Below, one piece after another: positions 48,696-61,257 of a DNA stretch of 64,000 nucleotides. Origin of the DNA: Sebastes aleutianus. Its lineage: Eukaryota; Chordata; Actinopteri; Perciformes; Sebastidae. Below the pieces are notes generated by a model. The model was not told the DNA's origin, searched no databases, and saw only the letters and a list, made by a program, of their open reading frames with translations. How positions within the stretch are numbered: the first letter of the stretch is position 1; every line of letters begins with the position of its first letter. Location of the stretch: assembly GCA_916700875.1 (NCBI GenBank), contig CAKAKS010000210.1, positions 62,001-126,000 of the forward strand, in the 5' to 3' direction. The translations under genes were made by a program, and so were the position numbers.

Positions 48696-50103
48696 AGAGG
48701 AGGAGGCGGGACTCTTTTAGGGAGCGATGCAACCCAAGGACGAATGAGCGGCGGCGGCGTCGCGGCACCTGACGGGACAGACACACCTCCGCCTGGAGGG
48801 AGGAGGAGGGAGGAGGGGGGGGGAGGGGCCTTTCACCACTTAAAGCTCTGTTCTGTTCGCTAGTGTTGAACTAATAACCTCGCGTCACAACGTTTCAGTG
48901 TTTTTGTTATATAAAAAAAATCGGAAAAAGACAAAAAAAAAAAAGAACCACTTTGCTGTCGTCTCACCGAGCAGCTGCAGCTCCCCCACCCCCCCGACAG
49001 TCTGACCACTATGTGCGCTGGATGTCTGGATTTTTAAAGGCGTCCTGCAGCTCGGACCAGCATGAAGATGTTTCCAGACCCTCCACCTGTAAACCCACCT
49101 GTACTAACCCTGCTCGCCCTTTAACACACCCCGGGGGAGGAATGACGGAGGAGCTGCAGCCGCGCACGTACAGGACCCGTCAGACTGCTCCGGAAACAGG
49201 ATCTAAAAGATCGACACGCTGACAGCAGAGACGCTCTTCCTTCTCAGTCCTCACAGCTCTCACTGCCTGACGTCGCAGGAACATCCAGAAGGAGCTTCAC
49301 AGGAAGTTGAGCGTGACGCTGCAGCAGCTGCACGGCGAGGAGGAAGGAGCTCCTCAACGGTTCATGAAGGATTTCCTTTTCTTTCTTTTTTCCAAAATCT
49401 TCAAATTTGTACCAGAAAGAGATCATCACCGGTCCTCAGCAGGAGACGGAGATATTACTGTGAAAGCCATGAATCAGTCGCGGAGATCAAAAAACCAGGA
49501 GAGCCGGTCGGAGTCCGTCAGGTATATTGAGTGTCGGTGAACTTTTTCACTGAGAGTGTTTACAAAGTAGACGACCCCCCCCCCCTCCCCTCACTCACTA
49601 AGCTAAACTCTGCTCTCCACCTGAGTGTGTGTTTCTAATCATCAGTTCAACCACTATTAACATTCAGATTTATTAAGGGATGCTGAAGGAAAAAGGAGGG
49701 ATTTATTTTGTAGTGATATCTTTAAAAAAAACAAAAAAACAATCTATAGAAGGAGATCTGGAAGGTAGGAGATTAAGAAGAGGGATACTAATGAACAGAG
49801 TGATATTATGGGATGCTTTGGGGAGATTTTTAGAGATGGACGTTCGACTGAGTGGCGGAAACTGGATGTTTGTTAAAGGACACTTCAGGTATTTTTCAGC
49901 CCAGGTCTTATTCTCATGATTGTGTCCATTATAGGACATGCTAAATGTGTCTCTTATTTGCTGGAGTTACATTCTGTCTCCAGCAAACAATGAAGTAATA
50001 TACTGTATATCCAGTGTCATTTTAAATACAGAAATAATTTCAAACGCACTAGATTAGCTATCGTAGCTAACTGCAAGCCAATTTGGTAAAGCAGGGGCAA
50101 CCG

Positions 50104-50834
50104 TATGGAGGACGTAACTGCAAAAATGAATAAGTAATTAAATAAATGACTCGATAAATATATAAACATGTCATTAAATGTAGCAAAAATAATATTAAAA
50201 ATTAATGTAGCCATCTTTGTTTTAATTCCCTTATTTATTTACTCATCTGCTTAATTTTTCTTTATATTATATTACATATTTCATCTATATTTTTTATTAA
50301 TTTTTAAATTTATTTATTTATGAATGAATGCATGATTTTCCCTTCGCATTTCACCTCTTATTTATTTCCCCTATTTATTTATGTATTCTTTACTTTATAC
50401 ATTTCTGCCTCATTATGCAAATGCATAAATAAATTTTAAAAGAAATGTGTAAAGATGTGCATAAGGGAAGAATACAGAAATAAATAAGTTTGGGGAAATT
50501 AATATAGGGGGAAATTGCAAAGGGAAATTATGCATAAATAAATACATATAATTAAAAAAATTATATTAAATAATTAAAAAATTAATGCAAAAATAAATAA
50601 ATAAATTTAAAATAAAATAAATAAATAAAAGAGAAAATAAACAAGAGCAAATAAATAAGGAAATTAATACAAATAAATAAAGAATCAAATTAAAAACAGA
50701 AATATCAATATGTCACATTTTATCAATTAATTAATGGCTAGATTTATATTTAATATTATTTTTGCTATATTTAATGATGTTTATTGAGTCATGTATTGAT
50801 TTATTTTTTATTTTGGCAGGTTCCGTCCTCCATA
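50104..50834 (+). mobile_element. AT-rich inverted-repeat element E (copy 2, complete) in sbf1 3' UTR
   Basis: Termini TATGGAGGACG and CGTCCTCCATA. Long imperfect inverted arms include ATAATATTAAAAATTAATGT and TTTATATTTAATATTATTTT. Flanks CAACCG and CAACCA look like a 6-bp target duplication. No coding capacity. Confidence 0.75.
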
Positions 50835-51897
50835 CAACCAGCTGTGTGGTTAATGTATGGTTATGGTTAATGAACAGGCAGCCGGCTGGTCGCCCTGGAA
50901 GTAGATCCCTAAGCTATCTAGCTACAAAAGCTAATCCAGGAGGCTACTTCCTGTTTACTTTGGTCTGGACTCTTAGACGAGTGTGTGATTAAATTCAAGT
51001 TGATTTGGAAAGCTTCAGGAGGCTCACACACTGCTCACCCCATGAGCTAAGAAAAATAACCTTCAGCTTTGTGCATTTTTATTGCGTACAATGTATTTTT
51101 AAATGTTTTATTTAGCTTAATATGTATGGGAGGAAAATGGCCACAACTATGGAAATAAGACTCAGGTTGAATAATAGCAGAATCTTTCCTTCACGGATGC
51201 TGCAACATGGAAACGTGTGGAGCTGCTCAGACTCCCTCTTCCTGTTTCAGATGCGTCAGCGGTCCACTCGTTGAAGCTTGTACATAGACGAGTCTCCACC
51301 CGTTAGAGAGTTCTAGAGGAACAGTACGTTTAGCTGGAAGGTTTCAAACATCAAGTCACTTTTTTTATGTCAATGGTTTATCAGCCCCCCCCCCCCGACC
51401 CCATGACCTCCACACACACAACCACTCAGACCCACACTTCTTAACCCTGCTATGTAAAATAAGGTTCTACTGCTGTCTTTGTTGAACTTAAAAATTTAAA
51501 AATTGTAGATTTTTTTTGTGTCTAATAACTCCTTTTTGTATATACTACTCCAGATTTGTATGTAACGTTTATGGTAGTAATTTATTTAACTTGTCTCCTC
51601 AGTAAGAAAGTTCCTGAAGCACCACTTTATTTTTAAATTAGGAATTCAATGTGCCATTTGTTTATTTCTGTATTAATGTGACTAATGCTTTTTTTTTTTC
51701 TTTTCTTTTTTGGAAAAATGTACAAGTAAATACTCTTTTTTTTTTTTTTTGTAAACACGGTTGTCTTACGTAATACCAACCATTAATGCGAGAGTGGAAA
51801 CGGTGTGTTAGTGGGAGAGGAAGCCTCCGGGCTGGTTGGATTTGACGGTGTTGCTCACCCACAGCGATGGGATGTTCTGGATGGAGGTTACAGTCAC

Positions 51898-51903
51898 AAT
51901 AAA
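51898..51903 (+). terminator. Poly(A) signal AATAAA, candidate for sbf1
   Basis: Canonical hexamer followed within 30 nt by a GT/CT-rich stretch. First canonical hexamer after the stop codon that lies outside the inserted inverted-repeat element. Confidence 0.5.
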
Positions 51904-51924
51904 TGTCCACACATGAAGTTCTCC

Positions 51925-53394
51925 TGGTGCCGGGTTCTGCTGCTCGCTTAATGGACCTCCTTTAGTGTTCCATTAAATAGCCAGTGACGAGATGTTGCAG
52001 CCTAAATGTGCTGTATGTCAGCCTCCATAATTAACTGAAGAATATCGGCAGGTTCATTTAAAATGCACGGTGTAGGCAAAAATAGTTTTATATTAATCAC
52101 ATATTTCAAACATACTATATGTATTTATTATGTTTAGTAAGTTTTTGGGAATATGGTGGGTTCACAAACGTTGTTCAGTGCACTCTGGTTGAAAGTTTCA
52201 ATCAACCTGTTACACATTATCAGTAACTCTGAGATTTAAATGGTAATTTTACACGAAAAAACTTTGATATTCTCGGAGATTTAAGAGGTAAATTTACATG
52301 AAAAAAAAAACTAATTTACGGGACAAAAACCTCAAAACAGTGTGTTATTTTCTTCTGAATAGGCCCAATTCACAGCAATGTCTCTTCAAAGACTGGATGT
52401 TTGTGATTTTGTGAAGTATAATTTCATTAAGTCATCAACTGCAGGCATACAACACGACCAAAAATATAGAGTTTTTCAAATTAATTCGCATAAATTTATG
52501 ACTTTAATCTCAGAAATTCTGAGTTTTTTCTCAGAATATCACCCCACTCCGCCCGGCCTGACACACTGTCGTAGGACTGGTTGCCATCTTGTCACTAAAT
52601 ATTTAATGGTACCCCGTTCCCTGACAGTAGCTGCCTGATCCAAACTAACGTACACAGCCAACATCACGACCAAACATCGTTAAGTTTCATTTGACCTTGT
52701 GGATCTTAAAATAATTCTTCCTCTGAGAGACAGATGGACCAGAGTGACAGCAGGAGTTGCTGCAGCAGCCAGAACCCGACCTGTGGGAGGACTCGGTGTG
52801 TCCTCGTGTTCTGACTGCAGTCTGCATCCAGTTAGACCCAGCTCATCTTTACACTCTCTAGTTCACTCATCTCTCTCTGTGGTAACGCTCTACAGCAGCT
52901 AATATTAACCACAACAACATGACATAATACTTTTTATTTATTTTTCTTCTTTTTTTTTTTTTTTATTAGAGATGACTTTCTGAGCCGGGTTATGTTGTCA
53001 ATCATGTCAATATAGTTTTTAGAATTCAAATAAAAACTGTGGGTTTAAATGTTCATCTGTGTTGTGTGTATGTCGACTAACTCGAATAACAGAACATCCT
53101 AAAATATCAGCTATTTTAGAGTAGGAATGTTCTTCATGCTGGTATATTTTGAGTTCAGTTATTATATGTTCCTTGGGTTGAATTCTCACTCCTTGTTCAG
53201 CAGCTTGTAGCTCCTGTCAGCTGGTTTTAAAAGGACCATACCTGTTTACCAAACAGTTTTTGCATGTGACAACTTACATTATGAATACTCCACATTACAG
53301 CTGAGCATTGTTAAAGTAACTTTAGGTTAATTTTATTATACCTTTCAGACAGCCATTTGTGCCCATTTCTTTTGGTGTGCGATCTTATGTCAAA
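51925..53394 (+). other. Region between the first sbf1 poly(A) signal and the array
   Basis: No coding sequence or repeat recognised, apart from the second AATAAA at 53029. AT-rich with a T run at 52945-52965. Confidence 0.6.
53029..53034 (+). terminator. Alternative distal poly(A) signal AATAAA
   Basis: Canonical hexamer followed by GTTCATCTGTGTTGTGTGTA, a good GU-rich downstream element. It lies just before the satellite-like array. It could end a longer sbf1 transcript. Confidence 0.4.
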
Positions 53395-56300
53395 ATAATC
53401 ATAGTACAGTATATCGTAAAAAGTTCTAAAAACTCATAGAATGTCAAAAAAATCATAGTATAGTAGAAACTTGTAAAAAGTCATAGTATAGTATGTCGAA
53501 AATTTAATTAAAAAAAGTCATTGTCTAGCATGTCGAAAATTTTCATGAAAAAAATTGATGGCGAAAATTTCATGAAAAAAAAGTCATAGTATACATGAAA
53601 AAAGTCATGTTGAAAAATTCATGAAAAAAGTCATTTTATAGTATGTCGAAAATTTCATGAAAAAAATTGATGGTATGTCGAAAATTCCATGAAAAAAAGT
53701 CATATAGCATGTCGAATATTTCATGAAAAAAAAGTCATAGTATAGGATGTCGAAAATGTTCATGAAAAAAATTGATGTCGCAAATTTCATGAAAAAAAAG
53801 TCATGTTGAAAATTTCATGAAAAAAAGTCATTTTATAGTATGTCGAAAATTTCATTAAAAAAAAGTCATGTCGTAAATTTCGTGAAAAAAAGACGTCGAA
53901 AATTTCATGAAAAAAAGTCATTTTATGGCATGTCGAAAATTTTCATGAAAAAAATTGATGTCGAAAATTTCATGAAAAAAGTCATAGCATGTCGAAACTT
54001 TCATAAAAAAAGTCATTTTATAGTATGTCGAAAATTTCATGAAAAAGTCAGTTTGTCGGAAAAATTCATAGTATGTCGTAAATTTCGTGAAAAAAAGTAA
54101 TGTTGAAGATTTTCATGAAAAAAATTGACGTCGCAAATTTCATGAAAAAAGTCATTTTATAGTATGTCGAAAATTTCATGAAAAAGTCATAGTATGTCGT
54201 AAATTTCGTGAAAAAAAGTCTTGTCGAAAAATTCATAATATAATGTCGAAAATTTCATGAAAAAAAGTCAGAATATAGTATGTCGAAAATTTCATGAAAA
54301 AGTCATTTTATAGCATGTCGGAAATTTTCATGAAAAAAATTGATGTCGAAAATTTCATGAAAAAAAGTCAGAATATAGTATGTCAAAAATTTCATGAAAA
54401 AAAGTCAGAATATAGCATGTCGAAAATTTTCATGAAAAAAATTGATGTCGCAAAATTTCATGAAAAAAAGTCAGAATATAGTATGTCGAAAATTTCATGA
54501 AAAAGTTATAAAGCATGTCGAAAATTTCATGAAAAAGTCATATAGTATGTCGAAAATTTTCATGAAAAAAATTGATGTCGCAAAATTTCATGAAAAAAAT
54601 TGATGTCGCAAAATTTCATGAAAAAAAGTCAGAATATAGTATGTCGAAAATTTCATGTCATTTTATAGCATGTCGAAAATTTTCGTGAAAAAAATTGATG
54701 TCGAATACTTAATGAAAAAGTCATATAGCATGTCGAAAATTTCATGAAAAAAAGTCATTATAGTATGTCGAAAATTTAATGAAAAAAAAGTCAGTATAGT
54801 ATGTCGAAAATTTTCATGAAAAAAATTGATGTCGAAAATTTCATGAAAAAGTTATATTATAGTATGTCGAAAATTTCATGAAAAAAGTCATAGTATAGCA
54901 TGTCGAAAATTTTCATGAAAAAAATTGATGTCGCAAAATTTCATGAAAAAGTCAGAATATAGTATGTCGAAAATTTCATGAAAGTCATTTTATTACATGT
55001 CGAAAATTGTCATGAAAAAGATTGGTCGAAAATTTTCATGAAAAAAATTGATGTCGCAAAATTTTCATGAAAAAAATTGATGTCGCAAAATTTCATGAAA
55101 AAAAGTCAGAATATAGTATGTCGAAAATTTCATGAGTCATTTTATAGCATGTCGAAAATTTCATGAAAAAAAAGTCAGTATGTCGAAAATTTTCATGAAA
55201 AAAATTGATGTCGAAAATTTCATGAAAAAAAGTCATAGTATAGCATGTCGAAAATTTTCATGAAAAAAATTGATGTCGAAAATTTCATGAAAAAAAGTCA
55301 TAGTATAGCATGTCGAAAATTTTCATGAAAAAAATTGATGTCGAATACTTAATGAAAAAGTCATATAGCATGTCGAAAATTTCATGAAAAAAGTCATAGT
55401 ATGTCGAAAATTTCATGAGTCATTTTATAGCATGTCGAAAATTTTCATGAAAAAAATTGATGTCGAAAATTTCATGAAAAAAAGTCATAGTATAGCATGT
55501 CGAAAATTTTCATGAAAAAAATTGATGTCGAAAATTTCATGAAAAAAAGTCATAGTATAGCATGTCGAAAATTTTCATGAAAAAAATTGATGTCGAAAAT
55601 TTCATGAAAAAAAGTCATAGTATAGCATGTCGAAAATTTTCATGAAAAAAATTGATGTCGAATACTTAATGAAAAAGTCATAATATAGCATGTCGAAAAT
55701 TTCATGAAAAAAGTCATAGTATGTCGAAAATTTTCATGAAAAAAATTGATGTCGAAAATTTCATGAAAAAAAGTCATAGCATGTCGAAAATTTTCATGAA
55801 AAAAATTGATGTCGAAAATTTCATGAAAAAAAGTCATATAGCATGTCGAAAATTTTCATGAAAAAAATTGATGTCGAATACTTAATGAAAAAGTCATAAT
55901 ATAGCATGTCGAAAATTTCATGAAAAAAGTCATATAGTATGTCGAAAATTTTCATGAAAAAAATTGATGTCGAAAATTTTCATGAAAAAAATTGATGTCG
56001 AAAATTTTCATGAAAAAAATTGATGTCGAAAATTTCATGAAAAAAAGTCATAGTATAGCATGTCGAAAATTTTCATGAAAAAAATTGATGTCGAAAATTT
56101 CATGAAAAAAAGTCATAGTATAGCATGTCGAAAATTTTCATGAAAAAAATTGATGTCGAATACTTAATGAAAAAGTCATAATATAGCATGTCGAAAATTT
56201 CATGAAAAAAGTCATAGTATGTCGAAAATTTTCATGAAAAAAATTGATGTCGAAAATTTCATGAAAAAAAGTCATATTATAGCATGTCGAAAATTTTCAT

Positions 56301-58125
56301 GAAAAAAATTGATGTCGAAAATTTCATGAAAAAAAGTCATAGCATGTCGAAAATTTTCATGAAAAAAATTGATGTCGAAAATTTCATGAAAAAAAGTCAT
56401 ATAGCATGTCGAAAATTTTCATGAAAAAAATTGATGTCGAATACTTAATGAAAAAGTCATATAGCATGTCGAAAATTTCATGAAAAAAGTCATATAGTAT
56501 GTCGAAAATTTTCATGAAAAAAATTGATGTCGAAAATTTTCATGAAAAAAATTGATGTCGAAAATTTTCATGAAAAAAATTGATGTCGAAAATTTTCATG
56601 AAAAAAATTGATGTCGAAAATTTCATGAAAAAAAGTCATAGTATAGCATGTCGAAAATTTTCATGAAAAAAATTGATGTCGAAAATTTCATGAAAAAAAG
56701 TCATAGTATAGCATGTCGAAAATTTTCATGAAAAAAATTGATGTCGAATACTTAATGAAAAAGTCATAATATAGCATGTCGAAAATTTCATGAAAAAAGT
56801 CATAGTATGTCGAAAATTTTCATGAAAAAAATTGATGTCGAAAATTTCATGAAAAAAAGTCATATAGCATGTCGAAAATTTTCATGAAAAAAATTGATGT
56901 CGAAAATTTCATGAAAAAAAGTCACATTATAGCATGTCGAAAATTTTCATGAAAAAAATTGATGTCGAAAATTTCATGAAAAAAAGTCATATAGCATGTC
57001 GAAAATTTTCATGAAAAAAATTGATGTCGAATACTTAATGAAAAAGTCATAATATAGCATGTCGAAAATTTCATGAAAAAAGTCATATAGTATGTCGAAA
57101 ATTTTCATGAAAAAAATTGATGTCGAAAATTTTCATGAAAAAAATTGGTCGAAAATTTCATGAAAAAAAGTCATAGTATGTCGAAAATTTTCATGAAAAA
57201 AATTGATGTCGAAAATTTCATGAAAAAAAGTCATAGTATAGCATGTCGAAAATTTTCATGAAAAAAATTGATGTCGAAAATTTCATGAAAAAAAGTCATA
57301 GTATAGCATGTCGAAAATTTTCATGAAAAAAATTGATGTCGAATACTTAATGAAAAAGTCATATAGCATGTCGAAAATTTCATGAAAAAAGTCATAGTAT
57401 GTCGAAAATTTTCATGAAAAAAATTGATGTCGAAAATTTCATGAAAAAAAGTCATAGCATGTCGAAAATTTTCATGAAAAAAATTGATGTCAAAAATTTC
57501 ATGAAAAAAAGTCATATAGCATGTCGAAAATTTTCATGAAAAAAATTGATGTCGAAAATTTCATGAAAAAGTCATATTATAGCATGTCGAAAATTTTCAT
57601 GAAAAAAATTGATGTCGAATACTTAATGAAAAAGTCATAATATAGCATGTCGAAAATTTCATGAAAAAAGTCATATTATAGTATGTCGAAAATTTTCATG
57701 AAAAAAATTGATGTCGAAAATTTTCATGAAAAAAATTGATGTCGAAAATTTCATGAAAAAAAGTCATAGTATGTCGAAAATTTTCATGAAAAAAATTGAT
57801 GTCGAAAATTTCATGAAAAAAAGTCATAGTATACTATGACTTTTTTTGTATGTCGAAAATTTTCATGAAAAAAATTGCTGTCGAAAATTTCATGAAAAAA
57901 AGTCATAGTATAGCATGTCGAAAATTTTCATGAAAAAAATTGATGTCGAAAATTTCATGAAAAAAAGTCATAATATAGTATGTCGTAAATTTCGTGAAAA
58001 AAAAGTCATAGTATAGTATGTCAAAAAAAAGTCATAGTACAATATGTGATAAAAAAAGGTCATAGTATAATATGAGATAAAAAGTCATAGAATGAGATAA
58101 ATGAGATAAAAAATGCTTAAACAGT
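53395..58125 (+). repeat. 4.7 kb satellite-like tandem array (ATGTCGAAAATTTTCATGAA type)
   Basis: Built from interleaved short modules: ATGTCGAAAATTTCATGAAA, AAAAGTCATAGTATAGC and AAAAAAATTGATGTCG. From 55343 to 57617 a variant GAATACTTAATGAAAAAGTC recurs every 216-317 bp (at 55343, 55660, 55876, 56158, 56439, 56746, 57029, 57341, 57617), so longer blocks have been duplicated. The edges (53395-53700, 57960-58125) are more diverged. ORFs in it are artefacts. Confidence 0.95.
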
Positions 58126-58484
58126 CCATAGAGTTGAGGGAAACTGCAGCGAGGTGATAATTCTCTGTGGGTTTACCACCTTTCACGTACACAAATTAAT
58201 TTCATGCATTGATGATATAAAAATAGTGATAAAGAGCAGCTTTAAGAACAGGTGATCCACCACTGTTAACACCGGCTGACTTTTGAGATTTATTTGGTCA
58301 AAGCTACATTTTTTTTTGCTGTGAGGATCTGCAGTGAAAATATTCTAAATATAGAGTACACTTAAACGGATACTGATTTTTTTAGGTGGCTTTTTTAGTT
58401 GAAAATACTGAAGCCGTCCACAGCAGTACGCTGCTTTGTTCCCGTGCTGTACTCCTGTCTGTTTCTCCAAACTATCCCTTTAAC

Positions 58485-59447
58485 TCAGAGGTCAGCAACC
58501 TGCGTCTCTTCAGCTCCTCTCCAGTGGCTCCCTGGGGATTTTTAATAATGGAAATTAATAACTGTTTTTTGTTTACTTTTTCATTTTTATTTATCATTGT
58601 TGTAGGTCTATGATACGACGGAGTATTAAGGCCACATTGAGGGAAAAAAATAAATCTGATATTTACGAAAAAAAGTCGTAATATGAGAATAAAGTAATAG
58701 TATTATAAAGTAGTAATTTTACATGTTATTTTCTCGTAATATTCGACTTTGTTTCTTGCAAAGTTATGACTTTATTTTCGTAATATTTCAACTTTTTTCT
58801 CGGTAAGTTACGACTTAATTCTCATAATATTGCGACATGTTATTTTCTCGTAATATTCGACTTTGTTTCTTGCAAAGTTATGACTTTATTTTCGTAATAT
58901 TTCAACTTTTTTCTCGGTAAGTTACGACTTAATTCTCATAATATTGCGACTTTTTTTCTCGTTAAATTATTACTTTATTCTCGTAATGACTTTTTTCTCC
59001 TAAAGTTATGACTTTTTTCTCGTAAAGTTATAACTTTATTTTCGTAATATTACAAGTTTTTTTCTCGTAAAGTTATGACTTTATTCTCATATTGCAACTT
59101 TTAATCTCGTTAAATTATGACTTTATTCTCACATTACAACTTTTTTTCTCGTTAAATTATGACTTTATTCTCGTAATATTACGACTTTATTCACGTAAAG
59201 TTATGTCTTTATTCTCGTAATATTACGACTTTATTCTGTAAATCTCAGGTATTTTTTCCCTCAATGTGGCCCTAATACTCCGCAGTACATTGTCTCTTTG
59301 GCCCTCACTGCATTAGACTTATATACTATATACTTAGACTATAAACTGTGTTACCTTCATCACAATGATCACATGTTTTGCGGCTCCAGACAGATTTTTT
59401 TTTGTGCCTAAAATGTCTCTTTTGCTAGTAAAGGTTGCCGACCCCTG
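58485..59447 (+). mobile_element. hAT-like MITE (CAGAGGTCAGCAACC type), disrupted by a second element
   Basis: Termini CAGAGGTCAGCAACC and GGTTGCCGACCCCTG are inverted repeats of a hAT-like type. Flanks CTTTAACT and GTCTAACC agree at 5 of 8 bases. The element lies in the end of a dispersed repeat (58300-58484) and contains another element at 58619-59282. Confidence 0.7.
58619..59282 (+). mobile_element. Inner inverted-repeat element with internal tandem duplication
   Basis: Termini CGGAGTATTAAGGCCACATT and AATGTGGCCCTAATACTCCG (59263-59282). Inside are TTATGACTTTATTCTCGTAA-like modules and an identical 114-bp tandem duplication (58721-58834 and 58835-58948). Confidence 0.8.
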
Positions 59448-59709
59448 GTCTAACCACATACAGCACCTCTGTAACTTCCATTACAGCATCAGTTCATCAT
59501 AAAACAGCTCACACACAGCGGTTTGTTTAGTGGTTGCCTACCAGCTCCTGGGCTGCTGCTCTGTAGCGGATCCTGAGACCTCGTCTACTGACAGATTTGT
59601 TGGACCTGTTGGGGGGCGGCGGGACAAATTCCGCCTTGTACAGGCAGCTGGATCTTTGCAGAGGTGGAAAGACAACAACCAGACGGGCAAAGCAAAGCTT
59701 TTTGGTATT

Positions 59710-59976
59710 AATGTGGTCAACCAGACACTTTTAATTTCAAATTTGTTTTTTTGTTTTTTTTTAACAATGATCGTAGAACCTGATCGCTGTCAAATGATTT
59801 AAGTAAGTACACCAAAGAGGCCTGGAGCTCTGCAGAACCCAGACCTGCCCTCTTTCCAATCCTGCTGCTCAGAGACAAATAAAATTAAACTTTAAAAAAA
59901 GAAAAGAAAAAAAAAAAGAACACATACAGCGTCACTCTTACCAGATGCCACTCTCGCCCTGTGAGTAAGTGCTTGG

Positions 59977-60026
<50 letters not shown>

Positions 60027-61257
60027 AAGGAACAGACAACAATAGTAATCTCAAGATTGCTTGTAAAATTACTTTTTAAATGTAGATAATATTTGTATAT
60101 AGGTAGATAAAGTTTGGTTGATTTTTAAGGGGGGATAGCAATAAGAACTTAAAGGTCAATACAATCAGAAGGTCTTAGCTCACTAGCTAGGTCAACAGAG
60201 AACCGGTTATACATGCACTAAAAAGAAAAAAAAAAGAATTTTAAAAAAATCGATCAAGTTGAGATTATATCCAAATTTTATCTGCCCCCAAAACTACACC
60301 AAATGAGTCTCCAACGCTATAGATTCTTTTTAAAAAGACAAAAAAAAATGTTGAATTTCATTTTTTTTAAATAAAATGGCTAATTGACATTATTGCACAT
60401 GAGCAAAAGACAGTAATACTATTAGAGCTCTGTTCATCAACCTGCCCCTCCACCTCCTCCTCCTCCTCCTCGACCCTCCTGAAGCACTTCAGAACATTCA
60501 GAAAACCTGGTGATGTACGACAAGAGATGTTTCATCAACAGCTACCAAAAAGAGAGAAAAAAAACAAAAAAAAACGGAAACAACGGATAAAAACCTTGAT
60601 CTGGGTGCGAGGACAGATAAGACAGCCAGCAGAGATGAGGGTAGAACACTTACATTGTGCTATAATGTACAGTAAAATGGCTGCATAAGTGCTTTTTCTT
60701 AAGCTTGAAGAAAAAAAAAAAAAAAGTTTTCTCAAAAAAAAAAAGAAGGTATTTATTGTTGAGGCATCATTAAAAGTTAGCCTGTGCTATCCATTCAGGG
60801 GTGACGATGTAAAATCCCTAACAATGGGATTCCAACAGCAAGTAGGAGAGAAATCTTTTCAGGACATAAAAAAATAACGATGACGATGTTTTACCCCTTC
60901 GGATTCTGTCGTTTTTCAAAGATCGCTGCTACATTAAAACCGCACGTTAATTATGTGCAACATCAGAAAAAAGGCTTTGAAGATGATTCCTCTCACACTC
61001 TTCTGTCTGTTGGTTTTTCTTATTTTCTTTTTTTTCTTTTTCTTTTTTTTTTTTTACATGTTCCGCCGCCGCCTCATTATTGGTGTCGATTGGCAGTGTC
61101 CAGGGTCCAATAACGTGGCCGAGTGATTCAGTAAAAAAAGAAAAAACACTGTAGTTGCAGTGAGGTTATTTAAGGGGAAGTCCACTCTGGAGGAGGCTTG
61201 ACAGTCCGCGGAGAAGCCGGCCCGTCGCTGATGGATTTAGCAGAACCGCTCGGCCGC
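59710..61257 (-). other. Probable 3' UTR of the convergent gene
   Basis: Non-coding stretch after the TGA at 61258-61260 on the - strand. Candidate poly(A) hexamers on that strand are AATAAA at 60752-60757 and ATTAAA at 59730-59735, the latter followed by a GT-rich stretch. A GA repeat (59979-60022) and several A/T runs lie inside. The end point is a guess from motifs. Confidence 0.35.
59979..60022 (+). repeat. (GA)n microsatellite
   Basis: About 22 GA units in the probable 3' UTR of the convergent gene. Confidence 0.95.

Larger units (their letters stand above)
48696..51920 (+). other. sbf1: sbf1 3' UTR (probable)
   Basis: Sequence from the stop codon to about 20 nt past the AATAAA at 51898-51903. 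It has no further splice-linked coding sequence. It is interrupted by an inverted-repeat element at 50104-50834. A second AATAAA at 53029-53034, followed by a GT-rich stretch, could give a longer form. The 3' end is inferred from motifs only. Confidence 0.5.

Noticed and set aside
53395..58125. Possible CRISPR-like array or repeat protein
   Set aside because: Units are tandem with no unique spacers, the context is vertebrate, and the short ORFs are repeat artefacts.
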